64,000 nt of DNA from Ferruginibacter sp. HRS2-29 (GCF_024343615.1 NZ_RJUB01000126.1:27929-91928); one strand, 5' to 3'. Positions 8,727-18,070 are shown, counted from the first letter of the stretch. The notes: generated from the letters alone by a model not told the origin. Made by a program: numbers and translations.

Positions 8727-8990
8727 AAAGACAATTAAGAATTAAAAATTACGAATTACGAATGGGTTACATTCAAAATCCGGTTTGCTAAGTTACTAAT
8801 CAATTGAGAATTAAAAATTAAGAATTAAGAATGCAGATCATTTAAGATCAGCACTGGAAAATAAAAAAGGTTGCAGAAGTGCAACCTGTACTATGTTCGT
8901 GGAGTAGTAAAATCTTCCAAGGTTTCACTATTGACTCATTCACCCATTGACGCATCATACATCATAGATCATAGATCATCCATCATAGAT
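8727..8990. repeat. Intergenic region with AT-rich repeats and a hairpin
   Basis: Holds two AATTAAGAATTAAAAATT blocks (about 8731-8762 and 8801-8832), a hairpin AGGTTGCA/TGCAACCT at 8868-8887, a TTTCACTATTGAC block (about 8920-8935) and a short tandem of CATCATAGATC words (about 8950-8990) next to the ltaE stop codon. No gene is seen. Confidence 0.6.
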
Positions 8991-10010
8991 TTACTCCATC
9001 GTGTGAATGAGCTGGATCAGCCGGTTTACCATTTCATTTACAACGTCGAGGTGAAATACCATTCGTACCTGTGTGGCCGATATGGGCAGACAAAGCACCT
9101 CATATTTTTTCATGTACTCGCAAAAAGAAGCAGCAGTATAATGCCCGATGAGTTCGAATATGATGATATTAGTTTCCACAGGAAGCATTTTGCCTACAAA
9201 ATCTTTCGTCAGCAAAGCTTCCGCTACCTGTTTGGCATGGATGTGATCTACCTGCAGCCGCTCGATATTATTCTGCAACGCGAATAACCCGGCAGCGGCA
9301 AGGTAACCGGCCTGTCGCATTCCGCCGCCAAAAACCTTTCTTACACGCCTCGCCTGGCGGATGAATTCAAAATCGCCCAATAAAAGGCTTCCAATCGGAG
9401 CGCCTAAACCTTTACTTAAGCAAATTGATATACTATCAAATAATTCACCATATTGCAAGGTTGTTTCTCCGGTTTGGGATAAAGCATTAAATAATCTTGC
9501 TCCATCAAGGTGTAACTTCAGGTCATGCTTAAGACAAATTGTTTTAATATCCTGAATATCAATTATTTTATAAATGCTACCTCCACCTCTGTTTGCAGTA
9601 TTTTCCAGCACTACCAGCCTGCTTACAGCTTTGTGGATATCGTCCGGGTTTATCGATTCTTCCACCTGCGGGGCAGTGATCCGGCCGCGGTCACCCTGGA
9701 TCGCTTTTACCTGGCTGCCGCTATTGGAAGCAATGCCCCCGCCTTCATATATATATACATGGCTGCTGGCCTCGCAGATCACTTCATCACCGGGACGGGT
9801 ATGACATTTTATCCCGATCTGATTGGTCATGGTACCGCTCGGGCAAAATAAAGCGGCTTCCATGCCGAACATATTCCGGGCATAGTCTTCCAGTTCGTTT
9901 ATCGTAGGGTCTTCCCCGAAAACATCATCCCCGACTTTCGCCTGCATCATCGCAAGCAGCATGGCTTCGGAAGGTTTTGTAAATGTGTCTGATCGTAAGT
10001 CTGTTATCAC
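8991..10010 (-). CDS. ltaE: Low-specificity L-threonine aldolase
   Basis: This 339-residue PLP enzyme of fold type I cleaves L-threonine or L-allo-threonine to glycine and acetaldehyde. It shows the N-terminal [22 protein letters not shown], the PLP-stacking region [11 protein letters not shown], Asp169 in [11 protein letters not shown] and the Schiff-base Lys200 in [12 protein letters not shown]. Length and motif order are those of the family. The gene diverges from rpoD with 478 bases between them, and a repeat-rich gap separates it from pgi. Confidence 0.92.
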   Translation of the reverse strand: MITDLRSDTFTKPSEAMLLAMMQAKVGDDVFGEDPTINELEDYARNMFGMEAALFCPSGTMTNQIGIKCHTRPGDEVICEASSHVYIYEGGGIASNSGSQVKAIQGDRGRITAPQVEESINPDDIHKAVSRLVVLENTANRGGGSIYKIIDIQDIKTICLKHDLKLHLDGARLFNALSQTGETTLQYGELFDSISICLSKGLGAPIGSLLLGDFEFIRQARRVRKVFGGGMRQAGYLAAAGLFALQNNIERLQVDHIHAKQVAEALLTKDFVGKMLPVETNIIIFELIGHYTAASFCEYMKKYEVLCLPISATQVRMVFHLDVVNEMVNRLIQLIHTME

Positions 10011-10378
10011 AATTAAGAATTAAAAATTAAGAATTAAAAATGTTGGAGGTCTCAAATATCAGTATTTTTTTAACTCAAAGCCCAAACTACACGGAGTGCT
10101 AAAATTTTCTTTCCTAATGTAACTACTATCCCGGCCACCCTTTAAACCCCTAAACCCTCTCAACTTTCTCAACCCTAATCCCTAATCCGGCTTTATTGTC
10201 GCTGCACCTCAGGCAATGTTAAGATTTACGACACTTTTCGTCTGTTTCATTGTTACAACACTAAATGGATTGATTTTTGCTGTATAAGAAAGTGTTGTTA
10301 TAAGGAATTTTCGGGACAATGTTATACACCACTTATCCCTTTTTTTCGATAACATTATGAAATACAACTTTTACGTAT
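10011..10378. other. Long rpoD leader region with two dyads
   Basis: Starts with the AATTAAGAATTAAAAATT repeat. Further on are two inverted repeats, ACAACACT/AGTGTTGT (about 10255-10298) and AATGTTAT/ATAACATT (about 10318-10357), close to the rpoD promoter. No coding potential is seen. Confidence 0.45.
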
Positions 10379-10386
10379 TACCTTTG
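10379..10386 (+). promoter_or_regulatory. -7 element of rpoD (TACCTTTG)
   Basis: TACCTTTG matches TAnnTTTG. A TTCG about 30 bases upstream is a weak -33. The rpoD ATG is at 10489, giving a leader of about 95 bases. Confidence 0.5.
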
Positions 10387-10488
10387 CGAACGATTTTTGT
10401 TGGTTTTTTGGTCAATTTCCCCTAATTGCAACATTTTCCCAATAATTATTGTCTATAGAGTGTACATTTCTGAATTTAATACTATACA

Positions 10489-11346
10489 ATGAGGCAACTT
10501 AAGATCGCTACCCAGATTACCAACAGAGATTCACAGGCTGTTGAGAAATATCTGCAGGAGATTTCAAAAATTTCAATGATCACCCCCGAAGAGGAAACCA
10601 TCCTGGCGCAAAAGATAAAGATGGGTGATCAACGTGCACTGGACAAACTGGTGCAGGCTAACCTTCGTTTCGTGGTTTCCGTTGCAAAACAATATCAACA
10701 CCAGGGTCTTTCATTAAGTGACCTGATCAATGAAGGGAATCTCGGTCTGATCAAAGCCGCTCAGCGTTTTGATGAAACCAAAGGTTTCAAATTCATCTCT
10801 TATGCCGTTTGGTGGATCCGTCAGTCTATCCTCCAGGCTTTGGCCGAACAGGGCAGGTTGGTACGTTTGCCACAAAACAAGATCGGTACTTACAATAAAG
10901 CGAACAAAGCTTACATGGCCTTTGAACAGGAACATGAAAGGGAACCATCTACCGAAGAACTGGCAGAACTCCTCGAAATGAGCGAAACCGAGATCAACAA
11001 CATTTTCCAGAGCAATACCCGTCATACTTCCCTCGATGCACCGGTGCATGAAGCAGAAGATGTGGCGATGGGCGACCTGCTGAAAGGTGGTGATGAAACC
11101 GATGAAGACGTAATGCACGATTCATTGAAAAATGAAATTCGCCGCGTACTGAAATCACTTTCTCCACGTGAAGCAGAGATCGTAAATGCTTACTTCGGAC
11201 TGGATGGCGAAAATGGAGTTACCATCGAACAGATTGGGCAGAAATATGATCTTACGAAAGAACGTATCCGCCAGATCAAGGAAAGGGCCATCAAACGCCT
11301 GCAGAAAGCAAGGTACAGTGGTGCGCTGAAAGCGTATCTAGGCTAA
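10489..11346 (+). CDS. rpoD: Primary RNA polymerase sigma factor RpoD/SigA
   Basis: This 285-residue group 1 sigma factor has the short Bacteroidota architecture: no region 1.1, region 1.2 at about residues 15-48, region 2 with the core-binding and -10 segment LSDLINEGNLGLIKAAQRFDET and YAVWWIRQSILQALAEQ, region 3, and region 4.2 with the helix-turn-helix TIEQIGQKYDLTKERIRQIK near the end. It directs transcription of housekeeping genes and should be the factor that reads the TAnnTTTG boxes noted in this window. It is monocistronic, with an intrinsic terminator right after it. Confidence 0.96.
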   Translation: MRQLKIATQITNRDSQAVEKYLQEISKISMITPEEETILAQKIKMGDQRALDKLVQANLRFVVSVAKQYQHQGLSLSDLINEGNLGLIKAAQRFDETKGFKFISYAVWWIRQSILQALAEQGRLVRLPQNKIGTYNKANKAYMAFEQEHEREPSTEELAELLEMSETEINNIFQSNTRHTSLDAPVHEAEDVAMGDLLKGGDETDEDVMHDSLKNEIRRVLKSLSPREAEIVNAYFGLDGENGVTIEQIGQKYDLTKERIRQIKERAIKRLQKARYSGALKAYLG

Positions 11347-11369
11347 TTCGATCTGGATAAAAATTATAT

Positions 11370-11410
11370 AAAACGAAAAGCTCTTCCAATTGGAAGAGCT
11401 TTTCGTTTTT
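11370..11410 (+). terminator. rpoD terminator
   Basis: AAAACGAAAAGCTCTTCC pairs with GGAAGAGCTTTTCGTTTT around AATT, followed by a T tract. Confidence 0.88.
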
Positions 11411-11412
11411 GT

Positions 11413-11736
<324 letters not shown>

Positions 11737-11769
11737 GTGCAGGGTATAACTTCGCCTATCCCTCCCCGT

Positions 11770-11777
11770 TACATTTG
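11770..11777 (+). promoter_or_regulatory. -7 element TACATTTG
   Basis: TACATTTG lies 25 bases before the ATG at 11803, with TTCG about 17 bases upstream as a weak -33. It lies inside the longer GTG-initiated reading frame (from 11737), arguing for the later start. Confidence 0.5.
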
Positions 11778-11802
11778 TAAAAAACTAAAAACATTTTTAC
11801 AA

Positions 11803-13203
11803 ATGAAAGCATTCTACATTTTCCTTGCATCGCTGCTGGTATTTACCACAACCGGCTTTACCAATAACATCAGCGTTTCCACCGCAACCTTGAGTGGACA
11901 GAATACAAGTGCACATACAGAGATCATCAACTTCAACGTGGCGTGGGACAACAGCTGGCGCACTTCCACCAACGAAAATAATTACGACGGTGCCTGGATA
12001 TTTGTAAAGTTCCGCAAACAGGGTACTACCGACTGGCGTCATTGCACCATCAGCGGAACCGGCTTTACTGCTGCAACAGGGGCCACCTTCTCGGTGCCTG
12101 CAGATGGTAAAGGCGCTTTCATTTATCGCTCTGCAAATGGTATCGGTAATGTTAGCTATACCGGCAACCAGCTCGTGTGGAACTATGGCGCTGATGGAAT
12201 CCTCGACAACGAAACCGTGGAGATCCGCGTGTTTGCGTTGGAAATGGTATACATCCCTTCCGGTAGCTTTTACCTCGGCAGCGGTGGTACGGAAAGTTTT
12301 GCTTTCTCCAACGGTTCGGGTTCCGCTCCATACCTGGTAGCAGATGCGTCGGCTATTAACACGGGTACCACTACAGGTACGCTCAACTATGGTGGCAACG
12401 GAACCGGCAGCCCCATACCGGCTACTTTTCCTACCGGCTTCAATGCTTTCTGGATCATGAAATATGAAGCTACACAGCAACAATACGCCGATTTTTTAAA
12501 TCATATCGATCAGGCCAGGGCAACTGTGTTGAACACTTCGCCGGCAAGTGTAACCGGCAGCCATCCAGGGTTTACGCCGGTTGCGGGCGAAAAATCCGTT
12601 TCCCAGGTAGGATTCAGGTTTAATGGGGCATTGGCTGACTGGTCGGGCCTGCGACCGCTATCCGAAATGGAATTTGAAAAAGCCTGCCGTGGTTACAATA
12701 CACCGGCTGTGGCCAATGAATATGTTTGGGGAACTACTACCATAGTACCGCTGGTAACGGTTACCAATGCAGGGCTTGCCAACGAAACAGTAGCTACACC
12801 TGTAAATGCCAACGCCAACATACAAAGCGGCATCAGTGTATTTACCCGTGCCGGTTTATTTGCCCGCACTACCGGTTCTACCCGCGAACTCAGCGGTGGT
12901 ACCTATTACGGCGTGATGAACATGGGCGATAATGTTGAAGAGATCACCATCTACACCGGTTCCACTTTTGGCAGAGCCATCAGCGCAACCGTGCATGGCG
13001 ATGGCTACCTGGAGAATGATGGGTATACCGATATCGCCGCCTGGCGCGATCACCGTGCATTCGGCATGAGAGGCGGAAGTTATATTTCCCCGCTTGCGAA
13101 TGCCCGTACTTCCGACAGGGTGGCTGCAGCCTTTTTCTCCAGCTATCCGAGCGACAACGTGGGTGCAGGCCATGGCGCCCGTCTTGTGAGAACAGCCCCT
13201 TAA
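11803..13203 (+). CDS. Secreted protein with formylglycine-generating-enzyme-type (SUMF1) domain
   Basis: The 466-residue protein begins with a clear signal peptide (MKAFYIFLASLLVFTTTGFT). The N-terminal ~150 residues look like a beta-rich domain. From LEMVYIPSGSFYLGSGG onward it is an FGE-sulfatase fold: FWIMKYEATQQQYADFLN, LRPLSEMEFEKACRG, FGMRGGSYIS and the closing HGARLVRTAP. True FGEs convert sulfatase Cys to formylglycine with paired active-site cysteines. Here the only cysteines in the domain are isolated, so it is more likely a binding or structural relative. The frame is open upstream to a GTG at 11737, but promoter and signal peptide favour 11803. No T9SS tail is obvious. Confidence 0.75.
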   Translation: MKAFYIFLASLLVFTTTGFTNNISVSTATLSGQNTSAHTEIINFNVAWDNSWRTSTNENNYDGAWIFVKFRKQGTTDWRHCTISGTGFTAATGATFSVPADGKGAFIYRSANGIGNVSYTGNQLVWNYGADGILDNETVEIRVFALEMVYIPSGSFYLGSGGTESFAFSNGSGSAPYLVADASAINTGTTTGTLNYGGNGTGSPIPATFPTGFNAFWIMKYEATQQQYADFLNHIDQARATVLNTSPASVTGSHPGFTPVAGEKSVSQVGFRFNGALADWSGLRPLSEMEFEKACRGYNTPAVANEYVWGTTTIVPLVTVTNAGLANETVATPVNANANIQSGISVFTRAGLFARTTGSTRELSGGTYYGVMNMGDNVEEITIYTGSTFGRAISATVHGDGYLENDGYTDIAAWRDHRAFGMRGGSYISPLANARTSDRVAAAFFSSYPSDNVGAGHGARLVRTAP

Positions 13204-13247
13204 TTAATTATTGATTATGTAGTGGAAAATGTTTTTACCAGTCTAAG

Positions 13248-13316
13248 CTGTCAGCCTGAGCTTGTCGAAGGCAGGATTAAGTCTGGAGTTAGCCTTCGAC
13301 AAGCTCAGGCTGACAG
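13248..13316. repeat. CTGTCAGCCTGAGCTTGTCGAAGG inverted repeat
   Basis: Two 25-base arms (13248-13272 and 13292-13316) are exact reverse complements around a 19-base loop. The same palindrome occurs at 22602-22670, 32255-32321 and in an array at 26915-27355. Confidence 0.9.
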
Positions 13317-13367
13317 TCGGAGAATAAACGCCGGTAGATCAAACGCACTGCTACTAAAAATTACAAC

Positions 13368-14429
13368 ATGAAACAACTGATGATTTTCGTATGGTTGTGG
13401 GGGAGTGGAATTACAGTCGCATCAGCGCAGAACAATACCATCTTTGGTGGCGGCAATGCAGATGGCTGGGATAAAACATCCTTTCAACAGGCGTCCAATA
13501 ATATTTTTACAGGAGGGAACGGTGATGGCATCAGCATAACGTTATTTGCGCAGGCAGGTAACAACATATTTACCGGTGGCAATGGTGATGGCTGGGACAA
13601 AACCTCCTTTGCGCAAGCCGGCAACAATATCTTCACCGGCAGCGCCGGCGATGGATGGAGCAGCACTTCCTTTGCACAGCCCGCCAATGCTATTTTTGGC
13701 GGCGGCATCGGCGACGGCTGGGACAAGACTTCGTACGCTCAACCACTCAACGCCATTTTTGGCGGAGGCGCGGGTGATGGCTGGGATAAGACATCCTTTG
13801 CTCAACCGGAAAACAATATCTTCTTTGGTGGGGTGGGTGATGGCTGGGCCTCGGCGTATCGTCCACAGGGGCCGTTGCCTGTTACGTTTGAATATTTCAC
13901 CGCAACAAAACTGAACACCCCGGCTTCTTTGCTGAAATGGAAAACAGCGCAGGAACTCAACAGCGCTACGTTTGAAATAGAACGCAGCAGTGATGCACTC
14001 ACCTTCGCGAAGATCGGCAGTGTAGCAGCTGCAGGAAATTCAAACACAGCAATTGAGTATAGTTTTACAGACAATGCGCCTATCAAAGGCCTCAACTATT
14101 ACCGCATCAAACAAATTGATCTCGACGGGCATTTCGTGTACACGCCAACGAGGGTGATCAACTTCGACCAACTGAATGCAGGATCACTGAGTTACTACCC
14201 GAATCCGACAGCCGGACTGCTCAACATCAAACTCACCGAAGCTTTGCAGAAAGAACCGAAAGTGATCAACATTTTCAATGCCGCAGGAATGGTGGTGAAT
14301 CAATTGAAAATTGCGGCAAACAGCAATAGTGTACTCATCCTTGATTTGAGTAAATATGCCAGGGGTACGTATTTCATCCAGGTGAGAACGGCAATGGCCA
14401 ATAGTACTGAACGGATTGTATTACAATAG
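13368..14429 (+). CDS. T9SS-exported protein with seven 21-residue GG-GDGW repeats
   Basis: This 353-residue secreted protein has a signal peptide ending near residue 20 (VASAQ). Seven tandem repeats of exactly 21 residues follow (IFxGGxGDGWDKTSFAQ, with the Ile at residues 25, 46, 67, 88, 109, 130 and 151). Next is the LPVTFEYFTATKL... WKTAQELNSATFEIERSSD beta-sandwich module common before sorting signals, then a type A T9SS C-terminal domain (YYPNPTAGLLNIKL to the end). It should be carried to the cell surface. The Asp/Gly-rich loops could bind Ca2+, which is inference. The same C-terminal module occurs in the protein at 20611-22512. Confidence 0.8.
   Translation: MKQLMIFVWLWGSGITVASAQNNTIFGGGNADGWDKTSFQQASNNIFTGGNGDGISITLFAQAGNNIFTGGNGDGWDKTSFAQAGNNIFTGSAGDGWSSTSFAQPANAIFGGGIGDGWDKTSYAQPLNAIFGGGAGDGWDKTSFAQPENNIFFGGVGDGWASAYRPQGPLPVTFEYFTATKLNTPASLLKWKTAQELNSATFEIERSSDALTFAKIGSVAAAGNSNTAIEYSFTDNAPIKGLNYYRIKQIDLDGHFVYTPTRVINFDQLNAGSLSYYPNPTAGLLNIKLTEALQKEPKVINIFNAAGMVVNQLKIAANSNSVLILDLSKYARGTYFIQVRTAMANSTERIVLQ
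13434..13865 (+). repeat. In-frame 63-base tandem repeats
   Basis: About seven units of 63 bases coding for the 21-residue repeat. The units differ at many third positions, so the array is not a recent expansion. Confidence 0.8.
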
Positions 14430-14431
14430 TT

Positions 14432-14580
14432 ATCGGTTGCGGGTAGCGGGTGGGCGATCGTTCGCATAGAAAATAAAATTTAGCTAACGATCAACCAGCC
14501 TTAACTCATCACCTGTAACCAACCTTCTTTCTTCTTCATACAACACGAACGGGGCGGCTTTATGGCTGCCCTTTTTCTTG
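14432..14580 (+). terminator. Imperfect inverted repeat followed by terminator hairpin
   Basis: GGTTGCGGGTAGCGGGTG... and the complementary CACCTGTAACC words (14432-14523) form an imperfect inverted repeat. After it, GGGCGGC-TTTAT-GGCTGCCC with CTTTTTCTTG (14550-14580) is a typical terminator. A very similar terminator follows the other T9SS protein at 22534-22569. Confidence 0.65.
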
Positions 14581-14740
14581 TTGTATGTTTAATAAAAACT
14601 TACCATTGATGTTAGTCATTTAAGGCAGGAGCATGATTTTTAGTATAATGAAAGCCAATATTTTTTTATCCCGGCAAAACTTAACCCCGTTATTTTCTAT
14701 TCTTTGGAATTCATTTTTTTATGCCGCAACCAGCTTTATC

Positions 14741-15304
14741 TTACATCATAGGAGCGGGGGCTGCAGGACATGCAGGAGCGGCCTTCCTTTTCTTTGCTTT
14801 GGTATGACCCTGAACTGCTCCGGCGGGTATATCTACCAGCAATGCCAACAGGAACTGGTTCAGTTCTGGGGTACACTCTTGACTATCTGTCTGTGCTTCT
14901 ACAAAAAAACTTTCGTTGCCGTTGGTAAACGAAAAAAAGTAAACACTCAATTCTTTTTTGTTAACCAAACGGGTGCCTGCCGATTTAAAGCCGATAATAC
15001 CATCCTCCGTTTCCGTTTTGGTTATTTGCTTCAGGCTGGTGCCATACGTTGTGTTGCCCGTATTATTGGCGTTGCGGCTTTGCTGGTAAAGGCCGGCAGT
15101 ATTGACCACTATATTTTGCGAATTATAAATGGTAACCTTGCAAGTACCGCCTTTCCTGCTGTTGCTTTCCAGCACTACGGTTGACCTGGTTTGCGTGCTT
15201 TGCCAGCCGGCAGGAATGTTGAAGGTTGCAATGCCGAATTTGGTTTGCGACAGGAGCGTGCCGGTACAGGATAGTAACAGGAACAGGAGAAGGTAACTTT
15301 TCAT
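14741..15304 (-). CDS. Secreted protein of unknown function
   Basis: This 187-residue protein starts with a signal peptide (MKSYLLLFLLLSCTGTLLS). The mature part opens with FGIATFNIPAGW, resembling lipid- or surface-associated beta domains, and holds YFFSFTNGNESFFVEAQ near residue 140. The tail is rich in Lys, Ala and Pro. Two Cys in the mature body (KGGTCKVTIY and SQECTPEL) might pair. It is not recognised as a named family. It is convergent with the T9SS repeat protein. An overlapping plus-strand frame lacks any such features and was discarded. Confidence 0.65.
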   Translation of the reverse strand: MKSYLLLFLLLSCTGTLLSQTKFGIATFNIPAGWQSTQTRSTVVLESNSRKGGTCKVTIYNSQNIVVNTAGLYQQSRNANNTGNTTYGTSLKQITKTETEDGIIGFKSAGTRLVNKKELSVYFFSFTNGNESFFVEAQTDSQECTPELNQFLLALLVDIPAGAVQGHTKAKKRKAAPACPAAPAPMM

Positions 15305-15513
15305 ACAACTATATTTTAAATGATGAATGATTCACTCTGTAAAAATAGTTTCGTGACAAACGGATTGTAACCCCGTAAAAAGGTGATTTTTCCATACGGG
15401 GCTTACCGGAAACTTTGGGGACAGTTGCTTTAACTCAACTTTTAATTATAAATTTATCAGTAAGTCTAGGCGATCATTTATTTTCATTCTCCTAAAAAAG
15501 GTATTTACAAACG

Positions 15514-16293
15514 ATGAAGAAAGGATATAAAATCACTTTAGTTATTCTTTTCCTGATAGGCTTTACCTATTTGTTTGCCTGCACTTCCTTCCCTTTTTTT
15601 CCTGATAAGTCAATGTGTATGACGGACAGCCAATCCCTTACAAAAACCCGTTGGAAGCAAATGGGCGGTTTTGAAAAATACACACCTGACAGTTTAAGAA
15701 CGGGCTGCTGGAGTACCGCGTTGGCACAGATCGTTTATTATCATCAACTCAAGCCTTTCGGCCATGTGGAATATACCTCGCGGCAAAATTATAAGATCAA
15801 CGAAGACCTGGACAGCACCCAATTCAATTTCAATTTATTTGCAGCGGCCATCGACAGCACCACTTCCGAGGAAACGATCAGCCAGTTAGCCCGGTATAAT
15901 TATTATGCAGCACTGGCGGTTCAAAAAGACTTTGGTACAGACCGGTACATGAACAAGCTGGCCTCTGCAGACCAGTTGGAACAACATTACAAAGTAAAAG
16001 TGAACCGTTATATAGCCTGGCATAAACTTGTTCCCAATACCCTTGGCAAACTGGAAAAGATCATTTACAATGAACTGAATGACAAACGCCCTGTTTTCCT
16101 CCATTTTGCCAACCTGAAAGACTTCGGGCATTCTGTGGTAGTGGATGGGTATTGCTACAAAGCCGGCAAATTTATGATACATACCAACCAGGGACAGGGT
16201 GGCCCCACCGACGGCTGGTACGACTTTTATAAAGGGATCTTACGGACGGATGACAATGCTCTAAGGGTGGTATATACATTCAGGCCTTACTGA
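15514..16293 (+). CDS. C10 (streptopain)-like cysteine peptidase, lipoprotein
   Basis: This 259-residue protein has a lipoprotein signal with Cys23 in YLFACTS. The core resembles SpeB/streptopain: RTGCWSTALAQIVYYH places the catalytic Cys at 65, and DFGHSVVVDGY puts the catalytic His at 206, followed by HTNQGQGGPTDGWYDF as the conserved Trp region. C10 enzymes usually have a long pro-domain; here the region before Cys65 is only about 40 residues, so zymogen control is unlikely. It would act in the periplasm or at the cell surface. Known C10 members are proteases of secreted or host proteins; the target here is unknown. Confidence 0.72.
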   Translation: MKKGYKITLVILFLIGFTYLFACTSFPFFPDKSMCMTDSQSLTKTRWKQMGGFEKYTPDSLRTGCWSTALAQIVYYHQLKPFGHVEYTSRQNYKINEDLDSTQFNFNLFAAAIDSTTSEETISQLARYNYYAALAVQKDFGTDRYMNKLASADQLEQHYKVKVNRYIAWHKLVPNTLGKLEKIIYNELNDKRPVFLHFANLKDFGHSVVVDGYCYKAGKFMIHTNQGQGGPTDGWYDFYKGILRTDDNALRVVYTFRPY

Positions 16294-16329
16294 TAAAAAT
16301 TCCTTGCAACCGTTTCAATAAAACTTCAA

Positions 16330-16884
16330 ATGAAAATCACCTTCCTCGTTCTCACGTTCTTATTTAATTTTTTATTCATCACTGGTCAAACCAAACCTGT
16401 TCCGGCGGAAAGCTTTCTAAGCTTTTTAAACAGCTACCAGCGCGACAGTCTCGAAAATCTGTTGACGGAGGATTTCAGGTTGGTGAGAAATTACACCAGT
16501 TTTAGTAACGATAAAAAAACATTTCTTCAGGACTATGTTCCAAATTCGAAAGCCTATCTGGGAAGCTTTGATATTATCAGCGTACTCAGCAATGAGGAGC
16601 CCGTTCAATATCTTGTAGAAGACAAGAGCGGATACTTCAAATACCTGAAAATAAAAAATCCCCGATGGATCATGACATTTGCTTCTAAGGGCAATAGAAT
16701 TTCGGAAGTACGGATCGATTCGACAGCATCATACTCTGCGTATATGATGGATTTTCAAAAAAAGAACGCCGCTTTTGATAAATGGATCAAAGAGAAACAC
16801 CAGGAAGTTACCATGGATTCTCTTATGAAAACGGAAGGATCACTGATCAGGCTGTTGAAAGAGTATAGTGAGCAAATGAAGTAA
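16330..16884 (+). CDS. Small secreted protein, unknown function
   Basis: This 184-residue protein carries a signal peptide (MKITFLVLTFLFNFLFITGQ). The mature part starts with an alpha-rich segment (ESFLSFLNSYQRDSLENLL) and continues with alternating short strands, a pattern that could fit an NTF2-like cone fold, though no motif proves it. The C-terminal 40 residues are charged and helical. It lies 36 bases after the C10-like peptidase in the same direction and may be co-transcribed, which makes a partner or inhibitor role imaginable but unproven. Confidence 0.6.
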   Translation: MKITFLVLTFLFNFLFITGQTKPVPAESFLSFLNSYQRDSLENLLTEDFRLVRNYTSFSNDKKTFLQDYVPNSKAYLGSFDIISVLSNEEPVQYLVEDKSGYFKYLKIKNPRWIMTFASKGNRISEVRIDSTASYSAYMMDFQKKNAAFDKWIKEKHQEVTMDSLMKTEGSLIRLLKEYSEQMK

Positions 16885-16906
16885 TTTGTTTTATTGACTG
16901 AAATGA

Positions 16907-16924
16907 TATCGCCCGGGGGCGATA
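16907..16924. promoter_or_regulatory. Perfect 18-base palindrome TATCGCCCGGGGGCGATA
   Basis: The two halves TATCGCCC and GGGCGATA flank GG and the palindrome touches the upstream-most ATG (16925) of the next gene. It could be an operator or a hairpin that hides that ATG. Confidence 0.5.
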
Positions 16925-18070
16925 ATGGTTAGCCCATATAAATACCTGATGATGTTAAAAAAAATTATTTGTTTTGGATTGGGCCTGTTGCCGATGGCAA
17001 TTTTTGCGCAACATTCTTTTACGATCCGCGGTTATGGAGGATCATACAAAAACGGCGATAGTATTTTCTTATCGTTTAAACAAGGTGGGAAGCACATCAC
17101 AGATTCCACGGTGGTGAAAAATAATATTTTCCGGTTTACAGGAAAATTCAACACCATCAGCAAAGGATATGTTTGCCGGAATGATAATCCGCGTACTGCG
17201 ATGCTGTTAAAAGATGCTTTCGATATTTACATTGAAAAGGGCAACATCATCCTCCAATCTGCCGATACGCTCAATAATTCTGTGGTATCCGGTACCCCGC
17301 TGAACAACGACCAGGCGAAACTTATAGCCGCGTTAAAGCCGGTGATGACCGAAAGCAGGAACATAAAAGATATCGAAGAATTTACCCCTGAAGAATTGAA
17401 AGATACGGCATTGGTCAGGCAAACAACAGAAAGATCGGCCGCCCTGTATCGCGAAGGCATCCTGGTGCGGTTAAAATTTATCAACCGGCATTTGAATTCG
17501 TATGTAAGCCTGGCCAACCTGGCGCCCATCGCCAAAACCAGCGCGTTTTTGCCGCAGGTGGAAGAGGTCTTTTTCAGGTTACCTTCGCGGTTGAGATCGT
17601 TGCCGGAGGGTAATGATATTTTGCGCAGGATCAACGAGGGCCACAAAACCTTTATAGGCATGAAGGCCAGGGATTTTACACAACCCGATGTAAACGGGCG
17701 ACCGGTAAACCTGGCAGACTTCAGGGGCAAATATTTACTGGTCGACTTTTGGGCATCCTGGTGCTCGCCCTGCCGTGCCGAAAACCCCAACCTGATAGAT
17801 GCCTACAATAAATACCGGGATAAAAACTTTACCATCCTGAGCATCTCGATCGATAGCCGGAAGGACAGGCAAAAATGGATCAATGCCATCAATACCGACA
17901 AGCTCCCCTGGGCGCAGGTATCCGACCTGCAGGAAAAGAACCAGGCCGCGGCGCTTTATGGCATTACTACTATCCCTGCCAATATTTTGCTGGATCCGGA
18001 TGGAAAGATCATCGCCAAAGATGTAAAAGGAAAAGAATTGCAGGATACGCTGGCGCGATTGTTTCAGTAG
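16925..18070 (+). CDS. TlpA-family thiol:disulfide oxidoreductase with DUF4369 N-terminus
   Basis: This protein of up to 381 residues has a signal peptide best read from the second or third Met (16949 or 16952: MLKKIICFGLGLLPMAIFAQ). The N-terminal ~110 residues of the mature part (FTIRGYGGSYKNGDSIFLSF...) are a DUF4369-type beta domain, a linker helix region follows, and a thioredoxin fold starts at about residue 245 with WASWCSPC (Cys280 and Cys283) and the cis-Pro in GITTIPANILLDPDG. Such proteins reduce or oxidise disulfides in the periplasm. It follows two secreted-protein genes and may help fold them. Confidence 0.85.
   Translation: MVSPYKYLMMLKKIICFGLGLLPMAIFAQHSFTIRGYGGSYKNGDSIFLSFKQGGKHITDSTVVKNNIFRFTGKFNTISKGYVCRNDNPRTAMLLKDAFDIYIEKGNIILQSADTLNNSVVSGTPLNNDQAKLIAALKPVMTESRNIKDIEEFTPEELKDTALVRQTTERSAALYREGILVRLKFINRHLNSYVSLANLAPIAKTSAFLPQVEEVFFRLPSRLRSLPEGNDILRRINEGHKTFIGMKARDFTQPDVNGRPVNLADFRGKYLLVDFWASWCSPCRAENPNLIDAYNKYRDKNFTILSISIDSRKDRQKWINAINTDKLPWAQVSDLQEKNQAAALYGITTIPANILLDPDGKIIAKDVKGKELQDTLARLFQ

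Noticed and set aside
11737..11802. Longer GTG start for the FGE-type secreted protein
   Set aside because: It would place the promoter box TACATTTG inside the gene and bury the signal peptide.
13368..13434. Possibility that the 21-residue repeats are ice-binding or RTX repeats
   Set aside because: RTX nonapeptides (GGxGxDxxx) do not match the 21-residue period, and no TxT pattern of ice-binding solenoids is present.
14633..15184. 183-codon plus-strand frame opposite the secreted protein gene
   Set aside because: The minus-strand frame has a proper signal peptide and normal composition, while this one is Phe/Cys-rich without motifs.
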